From NCBI GenBank assembly GCA_051000755.1, contig JBPCNZ010000099.1:1-51584 (forward strand): a DNA stretch of 51,584 nucleotides. Direction: 5' to 3'. Shown here piece after piece: positions 8,884 to 14,977 of the stretch; positions within the stretch are counted from its first letter, which is position 1, and each line of letters begins with the position of its first letter. Under the pieces are notes generated by a model. That model did no database searches. It was not told where the DNA came from and saw only the letters and a program-made list of their open reading frames with translations. The stretch comes from JALZAH01 sp051000755 (GTDB taxonomy: Bacteria; Actinomycetota; Acidimicrobiia; Acidimicrobiales; Palsa-688). Made by a program: the position numbers and the translations under genes.

Positions 8884-10123
8884 AGGTAGGCGCTTCCAGC
8901 CCGATCTCGTAAATGCAGGCGATGAGCACGGCGAGGTTGTGGCAGATGACCTTGCAGAGCACTTCGTTGAGTTGGCCCACGTCGGACTTGGAACGCAACG
9001 AGTCTCCGAACTTCCGCTTGATCATGGAGAACGTCGTCTCAACATTGGACCGCTGGTGGTAGTGGGTGAGGAAGGTCTCGCGCTGGTAGGCGAAGAGGTG
9101 ATACATGCGTGCCCAGGCGCTGGCCGCGGCGGGCACCGCCGGTGCGAGGGGGTCGTGAATCGCCGGGATCGGTGGGGTGCGGGCGTCGTTCTTGAAGGGC
9201 ACGTACGGCGTGCCCCCGGCGTCGGCCACGGCTTGAAGGTTCGTCTTGCCCGAGTACGCCTTGTCGGCGGTCACGTCTCGCAGGGTGAAGTTCTCTGCGG
9301 TTGAGGCGACCAGCGGGGGGAGCTGCTTGTAGTCAGCGCCCCGCCAGTCGGTCATCTCCACGGCGGTCACGATGTTGGTCCGCACGCCGACCATGGCGTG
9401 GAGCTTGACCCACTCCCGCTTCACCTGTTCCTTGCCCCACTTGTGGTCGTACCAGCGGACATACCGGCAGGTGCTGAACCCGGTGGAGTCGGCCGCGAAG
9501 TCCGTCTCGACGGCGCGGAGCGGGAGCGCTGAGAGGGTGACGAGGCCTTCGAGGACGGGGGTCATCTCGGGCGAGCGGAGGTAGCGGAGCACACTGTTGA
9601 AGTGAGGGTCCTGAGCAGTGAGGCCCTTGCTGGCGGCGTCCCGAACGTCAGTATCGAATCGGCGGGCGGACATACCGCTGTAGACCTTGGAAACGGCCGA
9701 GAAGGCCATGTCGCTCATCGGGAGTCGGGGGCGCCCCTTGCCTTGTGAGGGCTGGGCGATGGTGGAGCACAGGTCGGCCAGCATCGGCATGAACAGTTCC
9801 TTCTCCTGGCACTGGCCCCGGTTGTAAGCAGGCCAGTCCTGGGAGTACGTGATCTTGACCGTCTCGGTTACCACGTCACCGGCCGGGGTCTCCCGCCTGA
9901 TCGTGTACTCCACGGCGATGATGTGCTTGCAGGGGAGTTGACGGGCCTCGAAGTCAGGACAAGTGCAGGTGAGACCACCGATGACATCAACGTGGGGCTG
10001 GTCGGGATTGGTAACCGAGTAGGTGCCACCTTGGGACTGTGAGGGGACGATCCACGCCTTGGCGGTCCGCTTGATCGGCAGTGTGGCTGCGATCTGCAAT
10101 GCCCGCATCTCTCGTCCGTCCAT
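8873..10123 (-). CDS. DDE transposase with N-terminal SWIM zinc finger
   Basis: A 416-residue transposase. The N-terminus has a SWIM-type zinc finger, Cys53-x-Cys55, Cys65-x-His67 (TCTCPDFEARQLPCKHI), a motif usually used for DNA or protein binding. The catalytic core follows: Asp212 (AADSTGF), Asp287 (TADKAYSG) and Glu362 within Y355-x2-R358-x3-E362-x6-K369, the YREK signature of IS4-related transposases. All three acidic residues are present and the frame is intact, so the enzyme may be active. It lies between a methyltransferase and accessory genes within the same pair of element ends. I cannot name the insertion sequence family beyond its IS4-like character. Confidence 0.9.
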   Translation of the reverse strand: MDGREMRALQIAATLPIKRTAKAWIVPSQSQGGTYSVTNPDQPHVDVIGGLTCTCPDFEARQLPCKHIIAVEYTIRRETPAGDVVTETVKITYSQDWPAYNRGQCQEKELFMPMLADLCSTIAQPSQGKGRPRLPMSDMAFSAVSKVYSGMSARRFDTDVRDAASKGLTAQDPHFNSVLRYLRSPEMTPVLEGLVTLSALPLRAVETDFAADSTGFSTCRYVRWYDHKWGKEQVKREWVKLHAMVGVRTNIVTAVEMTDWRGADYKQLPPLVASTAENFTLRDVTADKAYSGKTNLQAVADAGGTPYVPFKNDARTPPIPAIHDPLAPAVPAAASAWARMYHLFAYQRETFLTHYHQRSNVETTFSMIKRKFGDSLRSKSDVGQLNEVLCKVICHNLAVLIACIYEIGLEAPTFRR

Positions 10124-10229
10124 TGGTAGCTCCCTCGTAGTATGTACCTGTTAGGAATATACCATGAGGTACAGGTAGAAGCAATACCTTGCAGGGATAT
10201 ACTTGACGGGTGCCACCGGGAGGTAGAGG
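10124..10229. promoter_or_regulatory. divergent regulatory region between transposase and zinc-ribbon genes
   Basis: This short region separates the transposase (minus) from the zinc-ribbon gene (plus). It contains the inverted repeat TGTACCT (10143-10149) and AGGTACA (10167-10173), with AATATACC-like A/T-rich sequence between the arms, a plausible operator or promoter for the transposase. No factor is assigned. Confidence 0.3.
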
Positions 10230-10391
10230 ATGTGCGTGATGGGTCAGGTAGAGGTAACGGTGCTGGCGTGGGTCTGTGAACGCTGTAGCCACCAGTGGCT
10301 ACCTCGCAAGCAGGGCGCGCCCAAGCCGAAGGTGTGTCCGAGTTGCAAGTCGCCCTACTGGGATCGACCGCGACGAGACGCAACAAGCTAA
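10230..10391 (+). CDS. small zinc-ribbon protein
   Basis: A 53-residue open frame with two CxxC knuckles, CERC and CPSC, and the ending SPYWDRPRR. Small zinc ribbons with a conserved Cys-Pro-x-Cys-x-Ser-Pro-Tyr-Trp ending recur in archaea and actinobacteria, and their function is unknown to me. The ATG at 10230 has GGGAGG six bases upstream; a second ATG at 10239 would give the tidier start MGQVEVTVLAWVC. The gene points toward the convergent tRNA that begins at 10434. It could bind nucleic acid or act as a partner of another element protein; that is inference. Confidence 0.7.
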   Translation: MCVMGQVEVTVLAWVCERCSHQWLPRKQGAPKPKVCPSCKSPYWDRPRRDATS

Positions 10392-10433
10392 GGCGCGTTA
10401 ACCACAACGTGGTAGTCTCTAGGTACATACTCG

Positions 10434-10517
10434 TCGGGGTGACGGGACTCGAACCCGCACGTTCTTGCGAACACCGTGGTCCGAACACGGCGCGTCTACC
10501 TGTTTCGCCACACCCCG
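10434..10517 (-). tRNA. class II leucine-like tRNA with CGG anticodon
   Basis: An 84-base tRNA on the minus strand with complete cloverleaf pairing. The acceptor stem CGGGGTG/CACCCCG is perfect and the discriminator base is A. The D arm (GCG, loop AAACAGGTAGA, CGC) resembles leucine tRNAs. The anticodon stem CCGTG/CACGG encloses TTCGGAC, so the anticodon is CGG, complementary to bases 10481-10483. There is a long variable arm with stem GTTC/GAAC, and a T arm with loop TTCGAGT. CCA is not encoded. Body, long variable arm and A73 indicate leucine identity, whereas CGG decodes proline CCG. Position 37 is A, where a purine G would be usual for this anticodon. It sits within the mobile element. 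Confidence 0.85.
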
Positions 10518-10529
10518 GTGAGGGAACCC

Positions 10530-10572
10530 AGTCTCGGAAGGGTCAGCCTGCAAGCGAAGGCCCTCCGAGACT
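10530..10572 (-). terminator. hairpin between winged-helix gene and tRNA
   Basis: A perfect 9-bp inverted repeat, AGTCTCGGA (10530-10538) with TCCGAGACT (10564-10572), can be extended by three G-C pairs across a one-base bulge. It lies just downstream of the winged-helix gene and just upstream of the tRNA, both on the minus strand. There is no T tract, so it may be a terminator or a processing structure in the tRNA leader. Confidence 0.4.
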
Positions 10573-10588
10573 GGTGATCTTTAAGGGC

Positions 10589-11101
10589 CTATCCAGTGGC
10601 CACCTCGGCTTCCTGAACGCCCGACAACCAGCTCTCCGGTACTTCGGATGCCCATTCCTGTGGGGCAGGCTCCTCCGCTTCCGGAGTGAACTTTGCTGAC
10701 CGATAGCGCCCAGGGGCAGGGCGAACCAGCGCACCCTTCCTGTGTGCTCGTGACAGAGCCGAGAACACGCTGTTCTGAAGATCCGCCACATCGAATGGGA
10801 TGTCCCGCGCCTTGAACTCGGTCAACATCTCCTCCGGGGACCACTGCCGATCTGCCTCGGCTGCCAGATCAATCACTGCCCGAGAGACGCTCGGGGCGCC
10901 CTGTCTTTGGAGGGCCGTGGCAGGTCTCTGGGGGGCTTTGGCAGAGGGAGGTGCAGATACCTGTTCAGTGGTCGCGGCAGGGCCAGTACCAGCAAGCGCT
11001 CGGAGGCTGTCGATCGCCTGATCCAGCAAGCCGGTCTGCCGCACATGTTCCGCCCGGCGTTCCTCAAGGGTGTGGATAACGTCCGTTAGATCGTCTGCCA
11101 T
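10589..11101 (-). CDS. winged-helix-like protein of the mobile element
   Basis: A 170-residue protein. Residues 1-40 form a charged helix (LEERRAEHVRQTGLLDQAIDSL), a possible coiled coil. Residues 41-75 are a flexible Pro/Ala linker. Residues 75-140 look like a winged helix (SPEEMLTEFKARDI, SVFSALSRAHRKGALVR, then a beta wing PGRYR). This suggests DNA binding, with the helix for dimerisation. It is divergent from the ImmA/IrrE-type peptidase gene, and proteases of that class commonly cleave a repressor encoded next door, so it could be that repressor. That pairing is inference; typical partners are XRE-type, which this is not. No enzyme motif is seen. Confidence 0.65.
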   Translation of the reverse strand: MADDLTDVIHTLEERRAEHVRQTGLLDQAIDSLRALAGTGPAATTEQVSAPPSAKAPQRPATALQRQGAPSVSRAVIDLAAEADRQWSPEEMLTEFKARDIPFDVADLQNSVFSALSRAHRKGALVRPAPGRYRSAKFTPEAEEPAPQEWASEVPESWLSGVQEAEVATG

Positions 11102-11396
11102 ATGCCAGCCACCCTACACCATGGACCTGTCACGGCGGGCGCTCAGCGAACAACACCGCGGTGATTTGACAGGTTGTGCGCTGGGGCGTTGGTGGCCCAG
11201 CTCGCGGCGACGATCGACCCGGAGGGCTACAAGACCGGGACGGACGTGCATGCCATCATCGCCAAGACGCCATTCAGTGTCGTCCTCGGCGGGCAGACCG
11301 CCAGGTAACGTCCCTGGTGAGGGGATCGCTGTCTCACCTCCTGCATACCGTGGCATATACCTTATGGATTCACCACGAGGAATAGGATGGGTAGAT
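11102..11396 (+). pseudogene. intergenic region with a gene remnant
   Basis: This stretch between the winged-helix and peptidase genes contains a protein-like tail ending at a TAA near 11306-11308. It reads VAQLAATIDPEGYKTGTDVH then AIIAKTPFSVVLGGQTAR, with a stop codon about 12 residues upstream of it. It looks like the last 40-45 codons of a lost gene, perhaps a former partner of the peptidase. The rest should hold the divergent promoters; no clear -35/-10 pair stands out. Confidence 0.3.
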
Positions 11397-11900
11397 GTGA
11401 TGGTTCGGGACGCGGAAAAAAAGGCCACCGCTCTGCTGGAGGGCTCATGGTGGCAAGGGCCCCACACACCGCTACCGGTGGACCCGTTCCGAATCGCCAG
11501 CGGACTCGGGATCCGATGCCGGTACGCCGACCTACCCTCGGACGAATCCGGGAAGATCACCATCCCCGTAGGCGGCACTCCGGTGATCACGATCAACGAG
11601 TGGGATCACTCGAACCGTCAGCGGTTCACCTGCGCGCACGAGATCGGCCACTATCTGAGGCGAGGGCACGATGGCCGCACTCATTACGTCGACTACCGGT
11701 CCACCCTCGCCGGGCTCGGGATCGACGCCGAGGAGATCTTCGCCAACCAGTTCGCCGCTGCGCTGCTCATGCCCGCCGCGACGGTAAAGAAGTTGTCCGA
11801 GGAAGGTCGATCCAGCATCTGGCATCCTGACCTAGCGTCTCAGTTCGGCACCTCGGACCGAGCGATGGACCTTCGGTTGCGGAACCTGCGCATCACCTAG
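11397..11900 (+). CDS. ImmA/IrrE-family metallopeptidase
   Basis: A protein of about 167 residues carrying the zinc peptidase motif HEIGH at residues 80-84 (numbered from ATG 11400) and the downstream glutamate motif EEIFANQFAAALLMP near residue 111, the hallmark of ImmA/IrrE enzymes. Members of this family cleave repressors after a stress or damage signal, freeing genes of mobile elements or DNA repair. I place the start at GTG 11397 or ATG 11400, after TAGGAT; the open frame extends back to 11070 but that part is Arg/Ser-rich and lies over the divergent gene. The small membrane protein starts four bases after its stop, so they form an operon. Confidence 0.85.
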   Translation: MMVRDAEKKATALLEGSWWQGPHTPLPVDPFRIASGLGIRCRYADLPSDESGKITIPVGGTPVITINEWDHSNRQRFTCAHEIGHYLRRGHDGRTHYVDYRSTLAGLGIDAEEIFANQFAAALLMPAATVKKLSEEGRSSIWHPDLASQFGTSDRAMDLRLRNLRIT

Positions 11901-11904
11901 TGCG

Positions 11905-12228
11905 GTGACAGACACGCCTTCCGGGGATCAACTTCCTGCGCCTGACAGTCCGGAGTCTTACGGCTATTCGGACAAAGAGGAGCAGGAACCCGCGGTGCCA
12001 CCGGCCCAGGATGCCGGGGCAACTCGCGCCTTGACCCGGTTCATCAAGACCAGCACACCGTTCCGGGATCTGTACGCCGCTTCGGACAAGCAGAACAAGG
12101 CCTTCCGAGGTTGGCTCTGTTTCTACCTTGACCTGGCGGTTCGTTTGATCGCCGTCCTAATCCTCCTCGGAATCGTGGCAGGCGTGGCGTGGAAGGCAAT
12201 CGGCCCGCTCCCGCGCTTCACGTGGTGA
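11905..12228 (+). CDS. small single-pass membrane protein
   Basis: A 107-residue protein starting with GTG at 11905, four bases after the peptidase stop. Residues 1-45 are acidic, Pro-rich and probably disordered. Residues 45-70 are basic-amphipathic (RFIKTSTPFRDLYAASDKQN). Residues 75-97 form one strongly hydrophobic helix (DLAVRLIAVLILLGIVAGVA), with a short tail. There is no signal peptide, so the N-terminus is probably cytoplasmic. The tight spacing suggests it works with the peptidase, as anchor, substrate or effector. No known family is recognised. Confidence 0.6.
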   Translation: MTDTPSGDQLPAPDSPESYGYSDKEEQEPAVPPAQDAGATRALTRFIKTSTPFRDLYAASDKQNKAFRGWLCFYLDLAVRLIAVLILLGIVAGVAWKAIGPLPRFTW

Positions 12229-12236
12229 CGTTGTCA

Positions 12237-12254
12237 GGCGGCGGGCCAGCCGCC
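12237..12254 (+). terminator. possible terminator after the membrane protein gene
   Basis: A 6-bp perfect hairpin, GGCGGC with GCCGCC around a six-base loop, followed by CTTTA. It lies eight bases after the stop codon, close to the right end of the element. Confidence 0.45.
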
Positions 12255-12259
12255 CTTTA

Positions 12260-12304
12260 GGTGCAGCCGTCAGACTTCTGGTGCAGACCGCCGTTCAGGT
12301 GCAA
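12260..12304. repeat. right subterminal GGTGCA repeats
   Basis: GGTGCAG at 12260-12266 and 12280-12286 and GGTGCAA at 12298-12304, spaced 20 and 18 bases. The middle copy is within GACTTCTGGTGCAG (12273-12286), identical to 7420-7433 at the left end and in the same orientation. The last copy is part of the terminal repeat. Confidence 0.6.
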
Positions 12305-12308
12305 AGCC
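12298..12308 (-). repeat. right terminal inverted repeat
   Basis: GGTGCAAAGCC on the plus strand, the exact reverse complement of 7370-7380. Confidence 0.8.
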
Positions 12309-12317
12309 TCAGCAGTC
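12309..12317. repeat. right target-site duplication of the mobile element
   Basis: TCAGCAGTC, identical to 7361-7369 and directly abutting the right terminal repeat. Confidence 0.8.
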
Positions 12318-12345
12318 CGGCTGTCCGCCATCGCTGAGAAGATTT

Positions 12346-12377
12346 CCTGAGTCGAAGGCACTCAAGTTTGTTACACT
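12346..12377 (+). promoter_or_regulatory. HAIR operator and dnaK promoter
   Basis: CCTGAGT (12346-12352), seven bases, then ACTCAAG (12360-12366) matches the HspR HAIR consensus CTTGAGT-N7-ACTCAAG with one mismatch in the left arm. A -10-like TACACT lies at 12372-12377, so HspR bound here would cover the -35 region and spacer. hspR is the fourth gene of the operon downstream, the expected autoregulatory loop. The right end of the mobile element is only 28 bases upstream. Confidence 0.85.
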
Positions 12378-12452
12378 GCCCTTCGTTCATCGTTCGTGAA
12401 AGAGCGCCGCGGCCAGAGAACCGGCGGCGTCCCGAAGAAGAAGGAGGGCTCG

Positions 12453-14303
12453 ATGCCCAAGGCTGTCGGAATTGATCTTGGGACCACCAACTCGGTGGTC
12501 AGCGTCTTGGAAGCAGGGGAGCCCACGGTCATCCCCAACGCCGAGGGCGCCCGCACGACCCCGTCGGTCGTCGGCTTCTCCAAGTCCGACGAGGTCCTGG
12601 TCGGCGAGGTGGCCAAACGGCAGTCGATCACCAACCCGGACCGGACCATCCGGTCGGTCAAGCGCCACATGGGTGAGAACTCCTGGAGCGTCGACATCGA
12701 CGGCAAGAAGTACAACCCCCAGGAGATTTCGGCCCGCATCCTCCAGAAGCTGAAGCGGGACGCCGAGAGCTACCTCGGTGACACCGTCACCCAGGCCGTG
12801 ATCACGGTGCCGGCGTACTTCGACGACGCCCAGCGGACGGCCACCAAGGAGGCCGGCCAGATCGCCGGCCTCGAGGTGTTGCGCATCATCAACGAGCCGA
12901 CCGCGGCCGCCCTGGCCTACGGGCTGGACAAGGAGGAAGAGCAGACCGTCCTCGTCTTCGACCTCGGCGGTGGGACCTTCGACGTCTCGGTCCTCGAGAT
13001 CTCCGAGGGCATCTTCCAGGTCAAGTCGACCAGCGGCAACACCCACCTCGGTGGTGACGACTGGGACCAGCGGGTCATCGACTGGCTCATCACGTCGTTC
13101 AAGAACACCGAGGGCGTCGACCTGGGCGCCGACAAGATGGCCGTCCAGCGGCTGAAGGAAGCCGGCGAGAAGGCAAAGATCGAGCTGTCCTCGGTGGCCG
13201 AGACCACCATCAACCTGCCCTTCATCACCGCCACCAGCGAGGGCCCCAAGCACTTGGACCTCAAACTGACGAGGTCCAAGTTCCAAGAGCTCACCGCCGA
13301 CCTGGCCGACGCCTGCAAGGGCCCCTTCGAGCAGGCCATCGCCGACGCCGGGCTGACCACCGACAAGATCGACCATGTGGTGATGGTCGGTGGTTCGACG
13401 CGCATGCCTGCCATCCACGACCTGGTGCAGGCCATGACGGGCAAGGAGCCCCACAAGGGGGTCAACCCCGACGAGGTGGTCGCCATCGGCGCCGCCATCC
13501 AGGCCGGCGTCCTCAAGGGCGAGGTCAAGGACGTGCTGCTCCTCGACGTCACCCCTCTGTCCCTCGGCATCGAGACCAAGGGCGGCGTCATGACCAAGCT
13601 CATCGAGCGGAACACCACCATCCCCACCCGGCGCTCGGAGGTGTTCACCACGGCCGAGGACGGCCAGCCGTCGGTCGAGATCCACGTGCTCCAGGGCGAG
13701 CGGGAGATGTCGATGTACAACAAGACGCTGGGCAAGTTCCAACTGGTCGACCTGCCGCCCGCCCCGCGCGGCGTGCCCCAGATCGAGGTGACCTTCGACA
13801 TCGACGCCAACGGCATCGTGCACGTGTCCGCCAAGGACCGGGCCACGAGCAAGGAGCAGTCGATGACCATCACCGGCCAGTCCTCGCTCAACAAGGACGA
13901 GATCGACCGCATGGTCCGCGACGCTGAGTCCCACGCCTCGGACGACAAGTCCCGCCGGGAGGAGGCCGATGTCCGCAACCAGGCCGACAGCCTCGTCTAC
14001 CAGACCGAGAAGATGCTGAAGGATCAGGCGGCGTCGCTCACCGGCGAGACCAAGGACAAGGTCGAGGCCGACCTGGCCGCCCTGAAGGAGGCCCTCGGCG
14101 GCAACGAGGTGGAGAGCATCAAGTCCAAGACCGAGACGCTCGCGGTCGGCGTGCAAGAGCTCGGCAAGCAGCTCTACGAGCAGGCGGCTCCCGCCGGCGG
14201 CGACGCCGGTACGGCGGGGTCCGACGGCACCTCTGGTGCCGGCGCGCCCAACGACGACGAGGTCGTCGACGCCGAGATCGTGGACGAGGACAAGAAGTCA
14301 TGA
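12453..14303 (+). CDS. dnaK: molecular chaperone DnaK (Hsp70)
   Basis: A 616-residue Hsp70. The ATPase domain begins GIDLGTTNSVVSV and includes the phosphate loop DLGGGTFDVSVLE and GGSTRMPAI; the substrate-binding domain follows the linker DVLLLDVTPLSLGIE; the helical lid ends in an acidic tail (VVDAEIVDEDKKS). The ATG at 12453 has AAGGAGG at 12441-12447; the frame extends upstream to 12396 but without family sequence. It is the first gene of a heat-shock operon, and its stop overlaps the grpE start by four bases. It folds client proteins with DnaJ, GrpE and ClpB. Confidence 0.98.
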   Translation: MPKAVGIDLGTTNSVVSVLEAGEPTVIPNAEGARTTPSVVGFSKSDEVLVGEVAKRQSITNPDRTIRSVKRHMGENSWSVDIDGKKYNPQEISARILQKLKRDAESYLGDTVTQAVITVPAYFDDAQRTATKEAGQIAGLEVLRIINEPTAAALAYGLDKEEEQTVLVFDLGGGTFDVSVLEISEGIFQVKSTSGNTHLGGDDWDQRVIDWLITSFKNTEGVDLGADKMAVQRLKEAGEKAKIELSSVAETTINLPFITATSEGPKHLDLKLTRSKFQELTADLADACKGPFEQAIADAGLTTDKIDHVVMVGGSTRMPAIHDLVQAMTGKEPHKGVNPDEVVAIGAAIQAGVLKGEVKDVLLLDVTPLSLGIETKGGVMTKLIERNTTIPTRRSEVFTTAEDGQPSVEIHVLQGEREMSMYNKTLGKFQLVDLPPAPRGVPQIEVTFDIDANGIVHVSAKDRATSKEQSMTITGQSSLNKDEIDRMVRDAESHASDDKSRREEADVRNQADSLVYQTEKMLKDQAASLTGETKDKVEADLAALKEALGGNEVESIKSKTETLAVGVQELGKQLYEQAAPAGGDAGTAGSDGTSGAGAPNDDEVVDAEIVDEDKKS

Positions 14304-14971
14304 GCGCGGCATCGGACGACCCGGCGGCCGACCGCCTGCCGGGCCCCGATGGCGTCGACGATGCCGACCTGCCCGTCGACGCCAGGGTGCCCGGCCCGGA
14401 TCCCGGAGGTGTCCCGGCCGGGACCGGGGCGACCGCCGACTCCGGGGCTGCCGCGGCGGAGGGCCGGGCCGACGTGGCGGCGGCGGCGGCCACCCCCGAC
14501 GAGGAGGCCGACGCTGACGCTGACGCCGCCGCCGTCGACGTGAACGAGGACATCGACGTCCTGGCGGTGGTCCACGCCGAGAGGGACAGCTACCTTGATG
14601 CCCTCCGTCGGCTGCAGGCCGACTTCGAGAACTACAAGAAGCGCATGGTCAAGCAGCAGATGGACCAGGCTGACCGAGCCGCCGAGACCCTCGTGGAGAA
14701 GCTTCTTCCCGTCCTCGACACGGCCGACCTGGCCTTCTCCCACGGCGCCGGTGAGGATCTCACCCAGGTCCGCACCGCCCTCCTCGACGCCTTGGCCCGT
14801 GAGGGCCTGGACCGCATCGATCCCGACGGCGGCCCGTTCGACCCCACCGTCCACGACGGGGTGGCCCACGAACCAGGTGACGGTGACCAGGAGGTAGCCG
14901 AGGTGCTGCGAGCCGGCTACTCGTGGAAGGGCAGGGTGTTGCGTCCCGCCATGGTCAAAGTGCGGGGGTGA
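14300..14971 (+). CDS. grpE: nucleotide exchange factor GrpE
   Basis: A 223-residue GrpE, the dimeric cochaperone that releases ADP from DnaK. The first 80 residues are low-complexity Ala/Asp/Gly/Pro sequence, longer than usual. The coiled coil follows (AERDSYLDALRRLQADFENY), then the family signature toward the C-terminus (GDGDQEVAEVLRAGYSWKGRVLRPAMVKV). The start overlaps the dnaK stop (ATGA), and dnaJ begins six bases after the stop. Confidence 0.96.
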   Translation: MSAASDDPAADRLPGPDGVDDADLPVDARVPGPDPGGVPAGTGATADSGAAAAEGRADVAAAAATPDEEADADADAAAVDVNEDIDVLAVVHAERDSYLDALRRLQADFENYKKRMVKQQMDQADRAAETLVEKLLPVLDTADLAFSHGAGEDLTQVRTALLDALAREGLDRIDPDGGPFDPTVHDGVAHEPGDGDQEVAEVLRAGYSWKGRVLRPAMVKVRG

Positions 14972-14977
14972 GGCGCC

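Larger units (their letters stand above)
7370..12308. mobile_element. 4.9-kb transposon with DDE/SWIM transposase and accessory genes
   Basis: The element is bounded by an 11-bp perfect inverted repeat, GGCTTTGCACC at 7370-7380 and GGTGCAAAGCC at 12298-12308, flanked by a 9-bp direct repeat. It contains a methyltransferase-Mrr fusion, a transposase with a YREK signature as in IS4-type enzymes, a zinc-ribbon protein, a tRNA, a winged-helix protein, an ImmA/IrrE-type peptidase and a small membrane protein. The methyltransferase gene is visibly richer in A/T than its neighbours, which fits horizontal transfer. A 9-bp duplication is within the range known for IS4-like elements. I infer that the single transposase moves the whole unit; no shorter internal insertion sequence with its own ends was found. 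Confidence 0.8.

Noticed and set aside
8873..10229. The transposase as a separate insertion sequence inside a larger island
   Set aside because: No inverted ends or target duplication were found closely around the transposase gene, while clear ends with a duplication enclose the whole 4.9 kb.
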